Part shown: positions 13,534 through 22,436 of the stretch, piece by piece
Numbering within the stretch: position 1 is the first letter of the stretch
How the letters are laid out: each line of letters opens with the position of its first letter
NCBI RefSeq assembly: GCF_004348995.1
Contig: NZ_SMKQ01000066.1
Location: 1 to 38,761 of the forward strand
DNA: 38,761 nt
Reading direction: 5' to 3'
DNA from: Nonomuraea terrae
Lineage (GTDB): Bacteria > Actinomycetota > Actinomycetes > Streptosporangiales > Streptosporangiaceae
The notes under the pieces: model-generated
Seen by the model: the letters and a program-made list of their open reading frames with translations, nothing else
What the model was told of the DNA's origin: nothing
Databases searched by the model: none
Translations under genes and position numbers: made by a program

Positions 13534-16500
13534 CGCTCCTCCAAGGTCTGTCCCCGCCACCCGCGCCGGGCCGGTCCGGCGACGATCGCGACCAGCACCG
13601 CCGTCACCAGGGCCAGCATCGCGGCGACGGCCGCCCACGGAATGTGGAACAGCACGCCGGGCGTGACCGCCGACGCCTGCCCGGTCAGTACGACGCGCGG
13701 GACCACCAGGTTCCCGACGACCGCGGCGAGCGCGGTGCCGGCCACGAGCGACGGCCCGATGACGAACGCCTGCTCCGTGGCCAGCATCCCGAGCACCTGT
13801 CGGGAGCCGGTGCCCAGCGCCCGCAGCACGGCGAACTCGGCCCGCCGCTCCCGCGCCGCGACCACGGCGTTCATCAGGAACCCGAGCAGCGCGAACCCCA
13901 GCGCCGCGGCGAACCCCAGGGTCAGCGCCCCCTGCAGCGCGCCGGCCAGCGGATCGTCGCGCAGCTTGGCCGCCAGCTCCCGCCGGTCGACCGCGGTCAC
14001 GTCCCATTGGGGGTTACGGCGGAGAATCTCCCGCGCGGGCGCGGTGTCGGCGGCGGCGAGCCACCATTCGGTGGCGGGCCGGGACGGCTGCGCCGCGGCC
14101 AGCTCGTACGCCTGCAGCGCCTCCCAGTCGGCGAGCACGGACTGCTGGTCCGGGGCGCTCGTGGGCATGCTCGTCACGATGCCGGCGACCTCGACCCGCA
14201 CGACCCGGCCGGCGAGGCGGACGGGCCCGCTCTGCCCGACGTCCAGCTTGAGCGTGGCGGCCAGGCCGGAAGTGAGCACCACGGGCAGCGGCCCGGGCTC
14301 CCGCGACGGCCCGAAGGCGATCACGCCCTGCGGGTGAGCGACGGCCCCGGCCACCGGCATGTCCCGGCCGTCCGCGCTCAGCCCGGTCAGCCTCAGGCCG
14401 GCCTGCTCGCCCGCCACGAGGCCGCGTACCGACAGCGGGTAGGTGATCGTGCCGGCGCGTCCGGCCAGCGGGGCCAGGTCGAGCTCGATCCGGTTGCCAC
14501 CCTCCCGCAGGTCGCCGAGCGGCAGGTCGCGCCAGACGCCCAGCGCGTCGGACAGCACCAGCCGGGCCGGCACGGCGGCGCGTGACTCGACCCGCACGGT
14601 GAGGGCGCGCGGCCGTCCGGGCAGCTCCAGGCGGCGCGCCCGATCTCCGGCGAGCGCCGCGGACAGCTGCTCCACCGTCCGCGCCGACAGGTCGGGGCGC
14701 AGGCGGAACAGCTCGTCGAGCCTGCCCGCGTCCAGGGCGAGAAGCAGCGCGCTCTCGCCGCCCACCGCGGTCGGCGCCCGGAAGGCGGGGGAGGCGGCGG
14801 TGACGCCGGGCAGCGTCGTGAACGCCGTGCCACGGCCGAGCGCCCCCAGCTCGGGCCCCTCGGACGGCCCCGACAGGCGCAGGTCGGCCGCCGCCTGGTG
14901 ATCGGCCTGGTCGCGTTGCGAGGCCTGCCAGGTGGAGGTGGTGGCCATGGAGACGACGCCGATCGCGATCGCCATGGTGAGCAGCAGCGCGGGGCCGGCG
15001 TACTTGAGCGGCCGCCTGCTGACCTGCCAGGCGCCCAGCGCGGGGGCGAGGGTGGGCCGGCGCGAGGTCAGCCGCTCGGTCAGCCGCGACACGCGCGGCA
15101 CCAGCCGCAGCCCCAGCAGGCCGCCCGCGAGCAGGGCCAGGGCCGGCCCGGAGATGATCAGCGGGTCGATGCCGAGCCCGCCCGCCGCCGTCGCGGTGAC
15201 CGGCGCGCCGTAGCGCTGGAGCTGCCAGATCGCCAGCGCGGCCACCGCCAGCAGCGCCAGGTCCGCGCCCGACCCTTGGATCAGCCCGCGCCGGCCGCCG
15301 CGCCCGCGCGCCGACTGCTCCTCCACGTACGTGCGCCGCGCGCCCGCCACGGCCGGCAGCGCCAGCAGCACGGCCGCGGCGAGCGCCACGCCGAACGACA
15401 CGAGGAACGTGCCGAGATCGGCCGCCGGCGTCAGGCGTACCCCCAAGGCCCTGATCCAGGGCAGCAAGCCGATCAACGCGAGCAGCGGCGGCCCGAGGAA
15501 CGGCGCCACGATCGCGCACGGGACCGCCACCAGCAGCGCCTCACAACCCGCCAGCGCCGCCAGCCGCGCCGTGCCCGCGCCGCGCGAGCGCAGCAACGCC
15601 ACCTCCATGCGGCGGTGGTCGGCCAGCAGCCGCGCGGTGAGCATCAGCGCGTACCCGGCCAGCAGCAGCAGTTGCAGCACCGGGATCAGCACCATGGAGC
15701 GAGCCACCAGAGACGCGGTGTCGAGCCGGCTGAGGAGCTCGGGCAAATCGCTGGCGATCAGGCAGTTCACGCAGCCGGCCGTCGCCAATCGCTCGCCCAC
15801 CCGGCCGACGGCCTCGGCCAGCGGGCGCAGCCGCTCGGGCGTCAGCGCGCCGAGATCCGGCTCGGCCGCCCAGACGGCCCTCACGCCGGTCGCGAAGCGC
15901 GCGACGAACGTCTCCTGCGTCACCATCACAGGCCCGTACGTGGTGTACTCGCCGCGCTCCACGCCCCTGCTCAGCAGTTCCTCACCGGCCCAGCGCTCAC
16001 CCACGGGGTCGTCGAGCCGGAAGACGCCGACGACGCGGACCTGGACCGCGCGCCCGTCGAGCCGCGCCTTCGTGACGAACTCCCCGCCGAGCTCGAACCC
16101 GGTTGCCGCGGCCGCCGGCTCCGAGATCGCCGCCTCGACGGCCTGCCCGCCGGTCCGCGGCCACCTGCCCGCGACCAGCCGGGCGTGCCGGTCGAGCCCG
16201 TCGTGGCTGCCGAACCGCAGCAGCTCGGGCAGCTCCTTGCCGTCCTGCCCCGGCATGACGTACGAGTCCGAGCGCAGGCTGGTGGTGACGGCCGGCGGCG
16301 CTCCGTAGGCCGCGGCGAGCTCGTCGCGCACCATCCGGCCGTACTGCGGGAAGGTCTCGGCGTCGACATGGGCGCTGATCGTGGTGGTCGTCTGGCGGTA
16401 CGAGGCCGTCTCCATCGCCCTGCGCACACCCGCGCCGGCGATGGAGGAGGCGTACATCGTCAGCGCCACCAGCGTGGTCGTCGTCAGCAGGATCGAGCCG

Positions 16501-16562
16501 TACGCGGCCAGGAGGAGCAACGGCTCGCCGAGCGCCCGCTTGACGACCAGCGGCCCTCGCAT
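13530..16562 (-). CDS. FtsX/MacB-like ABC transporter permease, first of a coupled pair
   Basis: A 1010-residue permease built like its downstream neighbour but longer. N-terminal helix LLLLAAYGSILLTTTTLVAL; extracytoplasmic region about residues 40-300; first FtsX domain at about 300-560 (SMVLIPVLQLLLLAGYALML, VALLRSRGAGTARLAALAG, a helix near the LLPWIRALG segment); second extracellular part about 560-830. C-terminal FtsX domain at about 870-1000 (ALTLGFAAALGFALLGFLMNAVV, FAVLRALGTGSRQVLGML, final WAAVAAMLALVTAVLVAIVAG). The ATG at 16562 has AAGGAG 7 nt upstream; in-frame sequence further out is not protein-like. Its stop overlaps the GTG of the next permease, so the two are made together and likely form a heterodimer. 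Neither gene carries an ATPase domain and none lies between here and 18784. Confidence 0.85.
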   Translation of the reverse strand: MRGPLVVKRALGEPLLLLAAYGSILLTTTTLVALTMYASSIAGAGVRRAMETASYRQTTTTISAHVDAETFPQYGRMVRDELAAAYGAPPAVTTSLRSDSYVMPGQDGKELPELLRFGSHDGLDRHARLVAGRWPRTGGQAVEAAISEPAAAATGFELGGEFVTKARLDGRAVQVRVVGVFRLDDPVGERWAGEELLSRGVERGEYTTYGPVMVTQETFVARFATGVRAVWAAEPDLGALTPERLRPLAEAVGRVGERLATAGCVNCLIASDLPELLSRLDTASLVARSMVLIPVLQLLLLAGYALMLTARLLADHRRMEVALLRSRGAGTARLAALAGCEALLVAVPCAIVAPFLGPPLLALIGLLPWIRALGVRLTPAADLGTFLVSFGVALAAAVLLALPAVAGARRTYVEEQSARGRGGRRGLIQGSGADLALLAVAALAIWQLQRYGAPVTATAAGGLGIDPLIISGPALALLAGGLLGLRLVPRVSRLTERLTSRRPTLAPALGAWQVSRRPLKYAGPALLLTMAIAIGVVSMATTSTWQASQRDQADHQAAADLRLSGPSEGPELGALGRGTAFTTLPGVTAASPAFRAPTAVGGESALLLALDAGRLDELFRLRPDLSARTVEQLSAALAGDRARRLELPGRPRALTVRVESRAAVPARLVLSDALGVWRDLPLGDLREGGNRIELDLAPLAGRAGTITYPLSVRGLVAGEQAGLRLTGLSADGRDMPVAGAVAHPQGVIAFGPSREPGPLPVVLTSGLAATLKLDVGQSGPVRLAGRVVRVEVAGIVTSMPTSAPDQQSVLADWEALQAYELAAAQPSRPATEWWLAAADTAPAREILRRNPQWDVTAVDRRELAAKLRDDPLAGALQGALTLGFAAALGFALLGFLMNAVVAARERRAEFAVLRALGTGSRQVLGMLATEQAFVIGPSLVAGTALAAVVGNLVVPRVVLTGQASAVTPGVLFHIPWAAVAAMLALVTAVLVAIVAGPARRGWRGQTLEER

Positions 16563-16711
16563 CGTTCGTCTCCTTCCCCGATGCCTAGACCTTCGGGCCC
16601 GGCAGGACTGAGGGCAAGGGTGACGACGCACCTGATACGCGCATGTGATCCGCCGAGGGCGCCGCAACCGAGGTGTGGAGTGGTTTCAGCCGGCACCTCC
16701 GGCGCACCCGT

Positions 16712-18784
16712 CTACTGTGGACCGGCGTAGCCCGCGGAAGACCGGGAGCAACGCAGGGCGATCATGGCCACGTCGTCGTCGGTCCGGCGCGGCAGGAAGC
16801 TCAGCAGGTCGTCGCAGAATATGTCCAGCGGCATCGGGCCCAACGCCGAGGCTCGCTCGCGCAGCCGCTCGAAGCCGTTGTCGAGATGCTCTCCCCGACG
16901 TTCGACCAGGCCGTCGGTGTAGAGCAGCAGCGTGCTGTCCGGGGGCAACGGCTCCCGCGCCGACATGCACGGCGTGTCGTACGGGACGCCGAGCAGCGGG
17001 TTGCAGGCGGCGTCCAGGAAGCGCGTCTGGCCGCCGGCGGTGACCAGCAGCGGCGGCGGATGCCCCGCCACCGAATAGTTCAGCTCGTACCCGCCGCCCT
17101 CGCACCGCTCGGCCCGGGCCAGCACGCACGAAGCCGTCTCCTCCGCGTAGAGGGCCTTCATCGCGGCGTTCATCCGGGCCAGGACGAGGCCCGGCGGCTC
17201 CTGACGGTCCACGACCAAGCCCCGCAGCATGGTGCGGAGCTGGCCCATCACGACGGCGGCCCGCAGGTCGTGGCCCGCCACGTCACCGATCACCAGCACG
17301 GTGGCGCCATCGGGCAGCACGAACGAGTCGTACCAGTCGCCACCCACCTCGGCGGCGGTCGGGCTGGCCCGGTAGCGTGCGATGATCTGCAGGCCCGGCA
17401 CGCGCGGCGGCTCCACCAGCAGGCTGTACTGCAACGCCAGCGCGATCCGGTGGGTGCGCTGAAAACGCATCGTGTTGCTCAGCCGGTCCTGCATCTCGTC
17501 GATCAACTCGCGCAGCAGAGCCAGATCGCCCTTACTGATCGGCGGCCGGTCACCGGTGGTCGAGGCGGTGAGCACCGCGGCGACCGTCCCGTCCACCACG
17601 ACGGGGAGCACCGCGACGCAGTTGCCTTCAGTGGCCTCGATCCACGTCCGGGTGCCCGTGGGCAAGAGGTCCGCCGGAGGCTGCCCGCGAGGGAAGGTCT
17701 CGCAGAACAGCCGGCGGCGGCGGATCGCCCGCGCCATCCCGCCGCCCGGCGGGTGGCGTTCCCCGCTGAACGGCGGCCACCGCGGCAAGCCGGGACGCAC
17801 GGCCGTGGCCACGCGTTCCAGCAGGAAGTCGCCGCCCCGCGACAGGTCCTCCGACAGGTCGATCACCCAGTAGAAGCCGCACCCGTCGGCCAGCTCGGGC
17901 ACGACGACGTTCGCGAGCGCGTCCAGCAGGTCATCGACGTTCGTCACGTCTGTGGTCGCCGCTGCGGCGGAGTCGAGCAACATCCTGCGGCGCTGTCCCC
18001 GCCATTGCTCCTCGATGTCGGTGACTGTGCCCACCCACTCCACCACGTGACCGTCCTGCCGCACCGGGACGCCTCGCGCCTCGAAATGCCGAAAAGAACC
18101 GTCCTCAGTACGCACGCGGTAGACGCACTTCCAGCACTCGACCTGATCGCTGACCGCTCGCCGCCATGATGCGATGGTGGCCGGGAGATCGTCGGGGTGT
18201 ATGGCCTCCAGCCAGCCGTGGCCACGGCTCTCCTCCCATGACTGGCCGGTGATCCGCTCCCAGGCGCGGTTCGGCTCGATCACCCTCCCCTGAAGATCGG
18301 CCACCCAGATGACGTCCGCGCTGACGCGTATGAGGCTCTGGTAGCGGCGCAGGACGCGGCGCCGCTCGTCGGCGACCTGTTGCAGTCGTCGCGCCGTGGT
18401 GACCTGCTCGGTCGCGTCCATGACGATGATGAGCAGCCCATGCTCGCCGTCGTCGAAGGAGACACGGGAGAGGCTGGAGGTGATGTACTCCTCTTCCCCG
18501 GTCCGGCGGCTCGGCGCGGCGAAGATCGGTGCCCCCGTGCGCTCCTTCGGTGCGCCTGTTCTGTAGACCTCGTCGAAGACGGCGAAGTCGTCCTCCTTGG
18601 AAGGCCCGGCATACGCCCGCCTGATCGGCGTCCCCATGGGGAACGTACCGACCCGCGCCCGGAGCATGGCGTTGGTGTACACCAGCCGGTGCTCAGGCCC
18701 CCTGGTCACCGCGATGGCCACCGGCACGGAGTCGAACAACTCCAATGCCGGCCCGCTGATGCCCGCGTCGCGGACGTCTTCCAT
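16712..18784 (-). CDS. PAS-PAS-GAF-PP2C (SpoIIE/RsbU-type) serine phosphatase
   Basis: A 690-residue regulator without membrane helices. The first PAS-like domain covers about residues 15-130 (LELFDSVPVAIAVTRG to SFDDGEHGLLIIVMDATEQ). The second PAS domain covers about 145-260 (LIRVSADVIWVADLQGRVIE to VVEWVGTVTDI with a PAC-like HFEARGVPV). A GAF-like domain covers about 275-440. The PP2C domain is C-terminal, about 455-680, with signatures EVGGDWYDSF, LVIGDVAGHDLRAA, YSVAGHPPPLL and LLLYTDGLVE, which include the metal-binding Asp residues. Such proteins dephosphorylate anti-sigma-factor antagonists or related partners in response to ligand or redox state sensed by the PAS/GAF parts (family knowledge). 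The ATG at 18784 has GGGGGAAG upstream; a GTG seven codons earlier has poor spacing. No partner anti-sigma gene is adjacent. No kinase/HATPase domain is fused. Confidence 0.88.
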   Translation of the reverse strand: MEDVRDAGISGPALELFDSVPVAIAVTRGPEHRLVYTNAMLRARVGTFPMGTPIRRAYAGPSKEDDFAVFDEVYRTGAPKERTGAPIFAAPSRRTGEEEYITSSLSRVSFDDGEHGLLIIVMDATEQVTTARRLQQVADERRRVLRRYQSLIRVSADVIWVADLQGRVIEPNRAWERITGQSWEESRGHGWLEAIHPDDLPATIASWRRAVSDQVECWKCVYRVRTEDGSFRHFEARGVPVRQDGHVVEWVGTVTDIEEQWRGQRRRMLLDSAAAATTDVTNVDDLLDALANVVVPELADGCGFYWVIDLSEDLSRGGDFLLERVATAVRPGLPRWPPFSGERHPPGGGMARAIRRRRLFCETFPRGQPPADLLPTGTRTWIEATEGNCVAVLPVVVDGTVAAVLTASTTGDRPPISKGDLALLRELIDEMQDRLSNTMRFQRTHRIALALQYSLLVEPPRVPGLQIIARYRASPTAAEVGGDWYDSFVLPDGATVLVIGDVAGHDLRAAVVMGQLRTMLRGLVVDRQEPPGLVLARMNAAMKALYAEETASCVLARAERCEGGGYELNYSVAGHPPPLLVTAGGQTRFLDAACNPLLGVPYDTPCMSAREPLPPDSTLLLYTDGLVERRGEHLDNGFERLRERASALGPMPLDIFCDDLLSFLPRRTDDDVAMIALRCSRSSAGYAGPQ

Positions 18785-18995
18785 GGCGTCTTCCCCCGAT
18801 GACACCTCTTCACCGTGGTCGTCAGTGTCCCCTGCCCCTCACCAAAGACGGGAACCCGACAACCACGCCAAACCGGCATGAACGGCGCGGTCGGGGAGAC
18901 CACCGGCCAGCTCAGCGGGTCGGGCTCGCCAAGTAACCGATCTTCCCGTCTCAGCCCATCCGCACAGGTCGATTGCCTGGAAGGCCGACACCGGC

Positions 18996-19877
18996 TTACC
19001 TCAGGCCACCGACGGACAACCCTCCGCGCCAGTGCCGCTGAAGCGTGAAGAAGGCGATGACGAGGGGAACGACCGACACGAGCGCGCCCATGATGATGAG
19101 GCTCCAGAGGGAGGTGCTGCCCGCGTTGTTCGCCGAGGCGATTCCCTGCCAGAGGCCGAGGCCGACGGTGACGGGGAACAGACGGTTGTCGGAAAGCATG
19201 GCGAGAGGCAGGAAGTAGTTGTTCCAGGACGCCACGGCGGACAGGAGCAGCACGGTGACCACTGCGGGCCGCATCAGCGGGAATGCGACCTGCAGGAATG
19301 TTCGCACCTCACCCGCGCCGTCGGCCCGCGCCGCGTCCAGGATCTCGTCGGGAACCGCGTCGCGCGCGTATACGTGCATCAGGTAGACACCGAACGGGTT
19401 GAGCAGTGATGGGAGGATCACCGCCCAGATCGTGTTGGTCAGGCCGAACTCGGAGAACATCATGAAGGTGGGGATCACCAGGGCCGTCGCCGGCACCATC
19501 AACGCGCCGAGGACGAGTGAGAAGCTGAAGCGCCTGGCGGCGAACCGGTATTTGGCGAATCCGTAGCCGGCCATGACGGCCAGGATCGTGGCGCCGACGC
19601 CACCCGCGAGTGCGTACAGCGTGGAGTTGAGGATCCACCTGCCGTAGATCCCGTTGTCATAGGCGAACAGTTGTTCGAGATTTCCGAGGTAGTCGATCCG
19701 CTCGGCGAACCACAGGGTGTTGCCGCCGCCGAACAGGCCGGGGGCGTCCTTGGAGCTGTTGACGATGACCCACCAGAACGGCACGAGGAAGTACACGACC
19801 AGGAAGCCGAGCAGCACCTGCAGGGGAAGGTGGCGTTGTGGCCGGCGGCGGGCACCGGCGCGGGAGCGGTCACTCAT
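18996..19877 (-). CDS. Carbohydrate ABC transporter permease, MalG type (locus A)
   Basis: A 293-residue inner-membrane permease with six hydrophobic segments. The cytoplasmic EAA loop reads DAARADGAGEVRTFLQVAFPL (around residues 200-220), the contact site for the ATPase. The first helix is LQVLLGFLVVYFLVPFWWVI. It belongs to the CUT1 family and forms a heterodimer with the preceding permease. The ATG at 19877 shares one base with the TGA of that gene (TGATG). It is the last gene of the locus. The 211 nt between its stop and the phosphatase gene show no gene and only a weak GCCG/CGGC stem as a possible terminator. Confidence 0.92.
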   Translation of the reverse strand: MSDRSRAGARRRPQRHLPLQVLLGFLVVYFLVPFWWVIVNSSKDAPGLFGGGNTLWFAERIDYLGNLEQLFAYDNGIYGRWILNSTLYALAGGVGATILAVMAGYGFAKYRFAARRFSFSLVLGALMVPATALVIPTFMMFSEFGLTNTIWAVILPSLLNPFGVYLMHVYARDAVPDEILDAARADGAGEVRTFLQVAFPLMRPAVVTVLLLSAVASWNNYFLPLAMLSDNRLFPVTVGLGLWQGIASANNAGSTSLWSLIIMGALVSVVPLVIAFFTLQRHWRGGLSVGGLR

Positions 19878-20818
19878 CACAGGAAGCTCCTCCGCTTGCG
19901 GGTGAAGAACAGGAAGGCGTAGACACCGACGAAGACGATCCCGCCGAGAGCGAAGGAGATCGCCGATCCATAGTTGAAGTTCGCGAGGGAAAACGCCTGC
20001 TGATATGCGTACATGTTGGGGGTGAAGTCCGGTCCGATCGTGCCGGCCGCGAGGGAACGCAGAATTTGCGGTTCGTTGAAGAACTGCAGGGTGCCGATGA
20101 GCGAGAAGACCAGGATCAGGAGCAGCGCGGAGGCGATCAGTGGGATTTTGATGCGGAGTGCGACCTGCCATGCGCCGGCGCCGTCCATGCGGGCGGCCTC
20201 GTAGAGCGTCGGGTCGATGCCCTGCAGCGCCGCGTACAGGATGATCATGTAGTAGCCGGCCCACTGCCAGGTGACGACGTTGACCAGACCGTAGAAGATC
20301 AAGTTACTGCTGAGGAAGTCGGGCGCGGTGGCGCCGAACAACCCGAAGATGTCGGTGAGCGGCCCGAAGCTCTTGCTGTACAGGAATCCCCACATGACCG
20401 CCCCGATGACCGTGGGGATCGCGTAGGGGAGGAAGATCATTAAGCGGGAGAAGCGGACGAACCGCGATGTTATGGCATCCAGAATGAGGGCCATCGCGAG
20501 CGCGACGATGATCTGCAGTGGGATGGAGACCAGCGAGAAGCGGATGACGAACCACGCCCCGGACAGGAAGCTCGGGTCGGTGAACGCCTTCACGTAATTG
20601 TCGAGAAAGACGAAGCTGGTGCCGCCGATCAATTTCTTCTGGAAAAGACTGAGGTAGAGCGCGTACGCGAGCGGCGCGATGAGAAACGCCAGAAAGACGA
20701 TCCCGAATGGCCCGACGAAGAGCCAGCCCATCACATGCTCACGGAGGCGCACCTTGCCGCGAATTTTCTGCGTCCTGACTTGGGTGCGTGGCGCACTCTT
20801 CTTGATCATGAGGGTCAA
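19877..20818 (-). CDS. Carbohydrate ABC transporter permease, MalF type (locus A)
   Basis: A 313-residue CUT1 permease with six membrane segments (first near residues 29-53, GWLFVGPFGIVFLAFLIAPLA). The EAA loop is EAARMDGAGAWQVALRIKIPL at about 217-237. Two starts are possible. TTG at 20818 has GGAG about 6 nt upstream, while ATG at 20809 has no ribosome binding site at usual distance, so I chose the TTG. It follows the solute-binding protein gene after a strong hairpin (20853-20884). It pairs with the downstream MalG-type permease. Confidence 0.9.
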   Translation of the reverse strand: MTLMIKKSAPRTQVRTQKIRGKVRLREHVMGWLFVGPFGIVFLAFLIAPLAYALYLSLFQKKLIGGTSFVFLDNYVKAFTDPSFLSGAWFVIRFSLVSIPLQIIVALAMALILDAITSRFVRFSRLMIFLPYAIPTVIGAVMWGFLYSKSFGPLTDIFGLFGATAPDFLSSNLIFYGLVNVVTWQWAGYYMIILYAALQGIDPTLYEAARMDGAGAWQVALRIKIPLIASALLLILVFSLIGTLQFFNEPQILRSLAAGTIGPDFTPNMYAYQQAFSLANFNYGSAISFALGGIVFVGVYAFLFFTRKRRSFL

Positions 20819-20852
20819 TCTGGACTCCGGGAGGTCGATGCTGGGGGATCGC

Positions 20853-20884
20853 GGGTGGGCCGGCCGGTGACAGACGGCCCACCC
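20853..20884 (-). terminator. Intercistronic hairpin between binding protein and permease (locus A)
   Basis: Perfect 10-bp arms (GGGTGGGCCG / CGGCCCACCC) with a 12-nt loop, starting 7 nt after the stop of the binding-protein gene and ending 35 nt before the permease start. No T-run follows. Such hairpins act as partial terminators or RNA 3'-end stabilisers that raise binding-protein levels above permease levels. The same arrangement occurs in locus B. Confidence 0.65.
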
Positions 20885-20890
20885 TTTCCG

Positions 20891-22249
20891 TCACTGAACG
20901 GTGAAGCCTTGTTCTTTGGCGTAGTTCGCCACGTCAGCCTGAAGCCGGTCGGCGGCCTGTGCGCCGGTGACGGAGCCTTCGATGAGGGCACTGACCTGCT
21001 TCGTCATGGCGTCGAAGTAGTACTGGCCGAACGGGCTGTAGGTGACGCCCTTGTAGGCGTTGGCCGCGGGGACGTAGACCTCCTTGTTCGCCTGCTGGCC
21101 GTCGAAGAACGCCACCTTCAGGTTGACGAACTCGGGGTCGTTGATGGCCTTGAGGTTCAGCGGGAAGATGACCTGATTGGTCCAGCCGTGGGTGAGTGAC
21201 TCCTCGTCGGCGTAGAGGCCGTACGCCACCTTCGCCGCGAGTTCGGGGTTCTTCGCCTGGCTCGTCACGGAGAAGGCAGACCCGCCCCAGTTCACCTGCA
21301 CCGGGTTACCGGGATCCCACTGCGGGAGCGGCGCCACCGCGAACTTGCCGGTGTCCTCGCCCTTGCCGACGCCGGCACCGGTGAGGTAGCCGGGTGCCCA
21401 GGCCGCCGAGATGTACGTCGCGTACTTGCCGTTGATCACGCCGGAGATGTACTCCGGGGTGAACTGGTCCTGCGTCCCGACCAGCCCGTTCTTCGCGAGG
21501 CGCCCCCAGTAGTCGAGCACCTCCTTGGAGGCCTGGTCGTTCAGCTTGACGCCGATGGAGCCCTGCTGCGCCGGGTCGTAGGTGAACGGGGCCGCGCCCT
21601 TCTGGATCTGCAGCGCCATGGTGAGAGCCGACACGTTCGCGGCGAAGTCGCCGAACGGCGGACCACCCGCGTCCTTCATCTTCTGGGCCGCCTGCTCGTA
21701 CTCGGCCCACGTCTTCGGCGGCGTGATGTCGTACTTCTCGAAGATGTCCTTCCGATAGATCATCGCCATGGGGCCACCGTCCACCGGCACGCCGTAGACC
21801 GCGTCACCGACCGAGACGTCCTTCCACGCGCCCTCGCTGTAGTCGGCCTTGACGGCGTCGAAGCCGTACTTCTTGATGTCGACGAGCGCGTTCTGGATCT
21901 GGAAGGTCGGGATCCGGTCCATCTCGATCATGATCACGTCGGGTGCGCCGGTGCCTGCCGATATGGCCGTCTGGAACTTGTCGTACTCGTCACTGCCTTG
22001 ACCGACGTTGGTCCAGCAGACCTGCACCTCGTTGTTCTGCTTGTTGAAGTTGTCGACGACGAGCTGCATGTTGGGGTACCAGCCCCACATCGTCACGACC
22101 GGCAGATTCTTCTTCGAGATCGTGTTCGTGCAGTTGCTGGCGCCGCTGCCGCTCGCGGTGCTCGCGCCCCCTCCCCCGCCGGGGGAGCAGGCGACCAGCG
22201 CGGTCGCGGCGGCGAGCATGGCCGCCGCGGCAAGGAGTCTCTTCTTCAT
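20891..22249 (-). CDS. Extracellular carbohydrate-binding lipoprotein of ABC transporter (locus A)
   Basis: A 452-residue family 1 solute-binding protein. Lipoprotein signal peptide with lipobox ALVAC (Cys21), then a Gly/Ser linker. The mature body shows VTMWGWYPNMQLVVDNFNKQ near the start, APDVIMIEMDRIPTFQ, GVPVDGGPMAMIYRKDIFEKYDITPPKTWAEYEQAA and a C-terminal helical region. These are hallmarks of oligosaccharide-binding proteins such as xylobiose, cellobiose or maltose binders. The ligand cannot be read from the sequence; the neighbouring CE1 esterase points to a xylan fragment (inference). Two ATGs (22255 and 22249) are possible. The second is preferred because AAGGGA then has 9-nt spacing instead of 3. 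A LacI-type operator lies 124 nt upstream. Confidence 0.92.
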   Translation of the reverse strand: MKKRLLAAAAMLAAATALVACSPGGGGGASTASGSGASNCTNTISKKNLPVVTMWGWYPNMQLVVDNFNKQNNEVQVCWTNVGQGSDEYDKFQTAISAGTGAPDVIMIEMDRIPTFQIQNALVDIKKYGFDAVKADYSEGAWKDVSVGDAVYGVPVDGGPMAMIYRKDIFEKYDITPPKTWAEYEQAAQKMKDAGGPPFGDFAANVSALTMALQIQKGAAPFTYDPAQQGSIGVKLNDQASKEVLDYWGRLAKNGLVGTQDQFTPEYISGVINGKYATYISAAWAPGYLTGAGVGKGEDTGKFAVAPLPQWDPGNPVQVNWGGSAFSVTSQAKNPELAAKVAYGLYADEESLTHGWTNQVIFPLNLKAINDPEFVNLKVAFFDGQQANKEVYVPAANAYKGVTYSPFGQYYFDAMTKQVSALIEGSVTGAQAADRLQADVANYAKEQGFTVQ

Positions 22250-22372
22250 TGGCATATTTCCCTTTGGGATCGCAGCGCACGAAAGTCCATGCGCCGCCGC
22301 TGGAATGGAGTGATCGGCCGGGACGGGACGCAGGTGACGCGACCCGCGCCCCGTCCTTCGCGCTGACCTCCA

Positions 22373-22386
22373 TGTGAGCGTTAACA
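22373..22386. promoter_or_regulatory. LacI-type operator upstream of the locus A transporter
   Basis: TGTGAGCGTTAACA, a 14-bp imperfect palindrome with a central CG, the general LacI-family operator form. It is the only such site between the esterase gene and the binding-protein gene. The lacI gene of the locus is two genes upstream. Assignment to that protein is inference. Confidence 0.55.
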
Positions 22387-22394
22387 TTGGCGGT

Positions 22395-22428
22395 GCCCGG
22401 CGACACCCACCCTGGTAGGAGGCCGGGC
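22395..22428 (-). terminator. Weak hairpin after the esterase gene
   Basis: GCCCGGC / GCCGGGC arms (7 bp) with a 20-nt loop, 9 nt after the esterase stop on the minus strand. It could separate esterase transcription from the binding-protein promoter. No T-run. Confidence 0.3.
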
Positions 22429-22436
22429 GGGTCTGC

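Noticed and set aside
14898..16730. 610-codon plus-strand frame opposite the first permease
   Set aside because: Antisense shadow created by high GC third positions, no domain.
18961..18995. Possible terminator after the locus A permeases
   Set aside because: Only a 4-bp GCCG/CGGC stem with uneven flanks; too weak to list as a feature.
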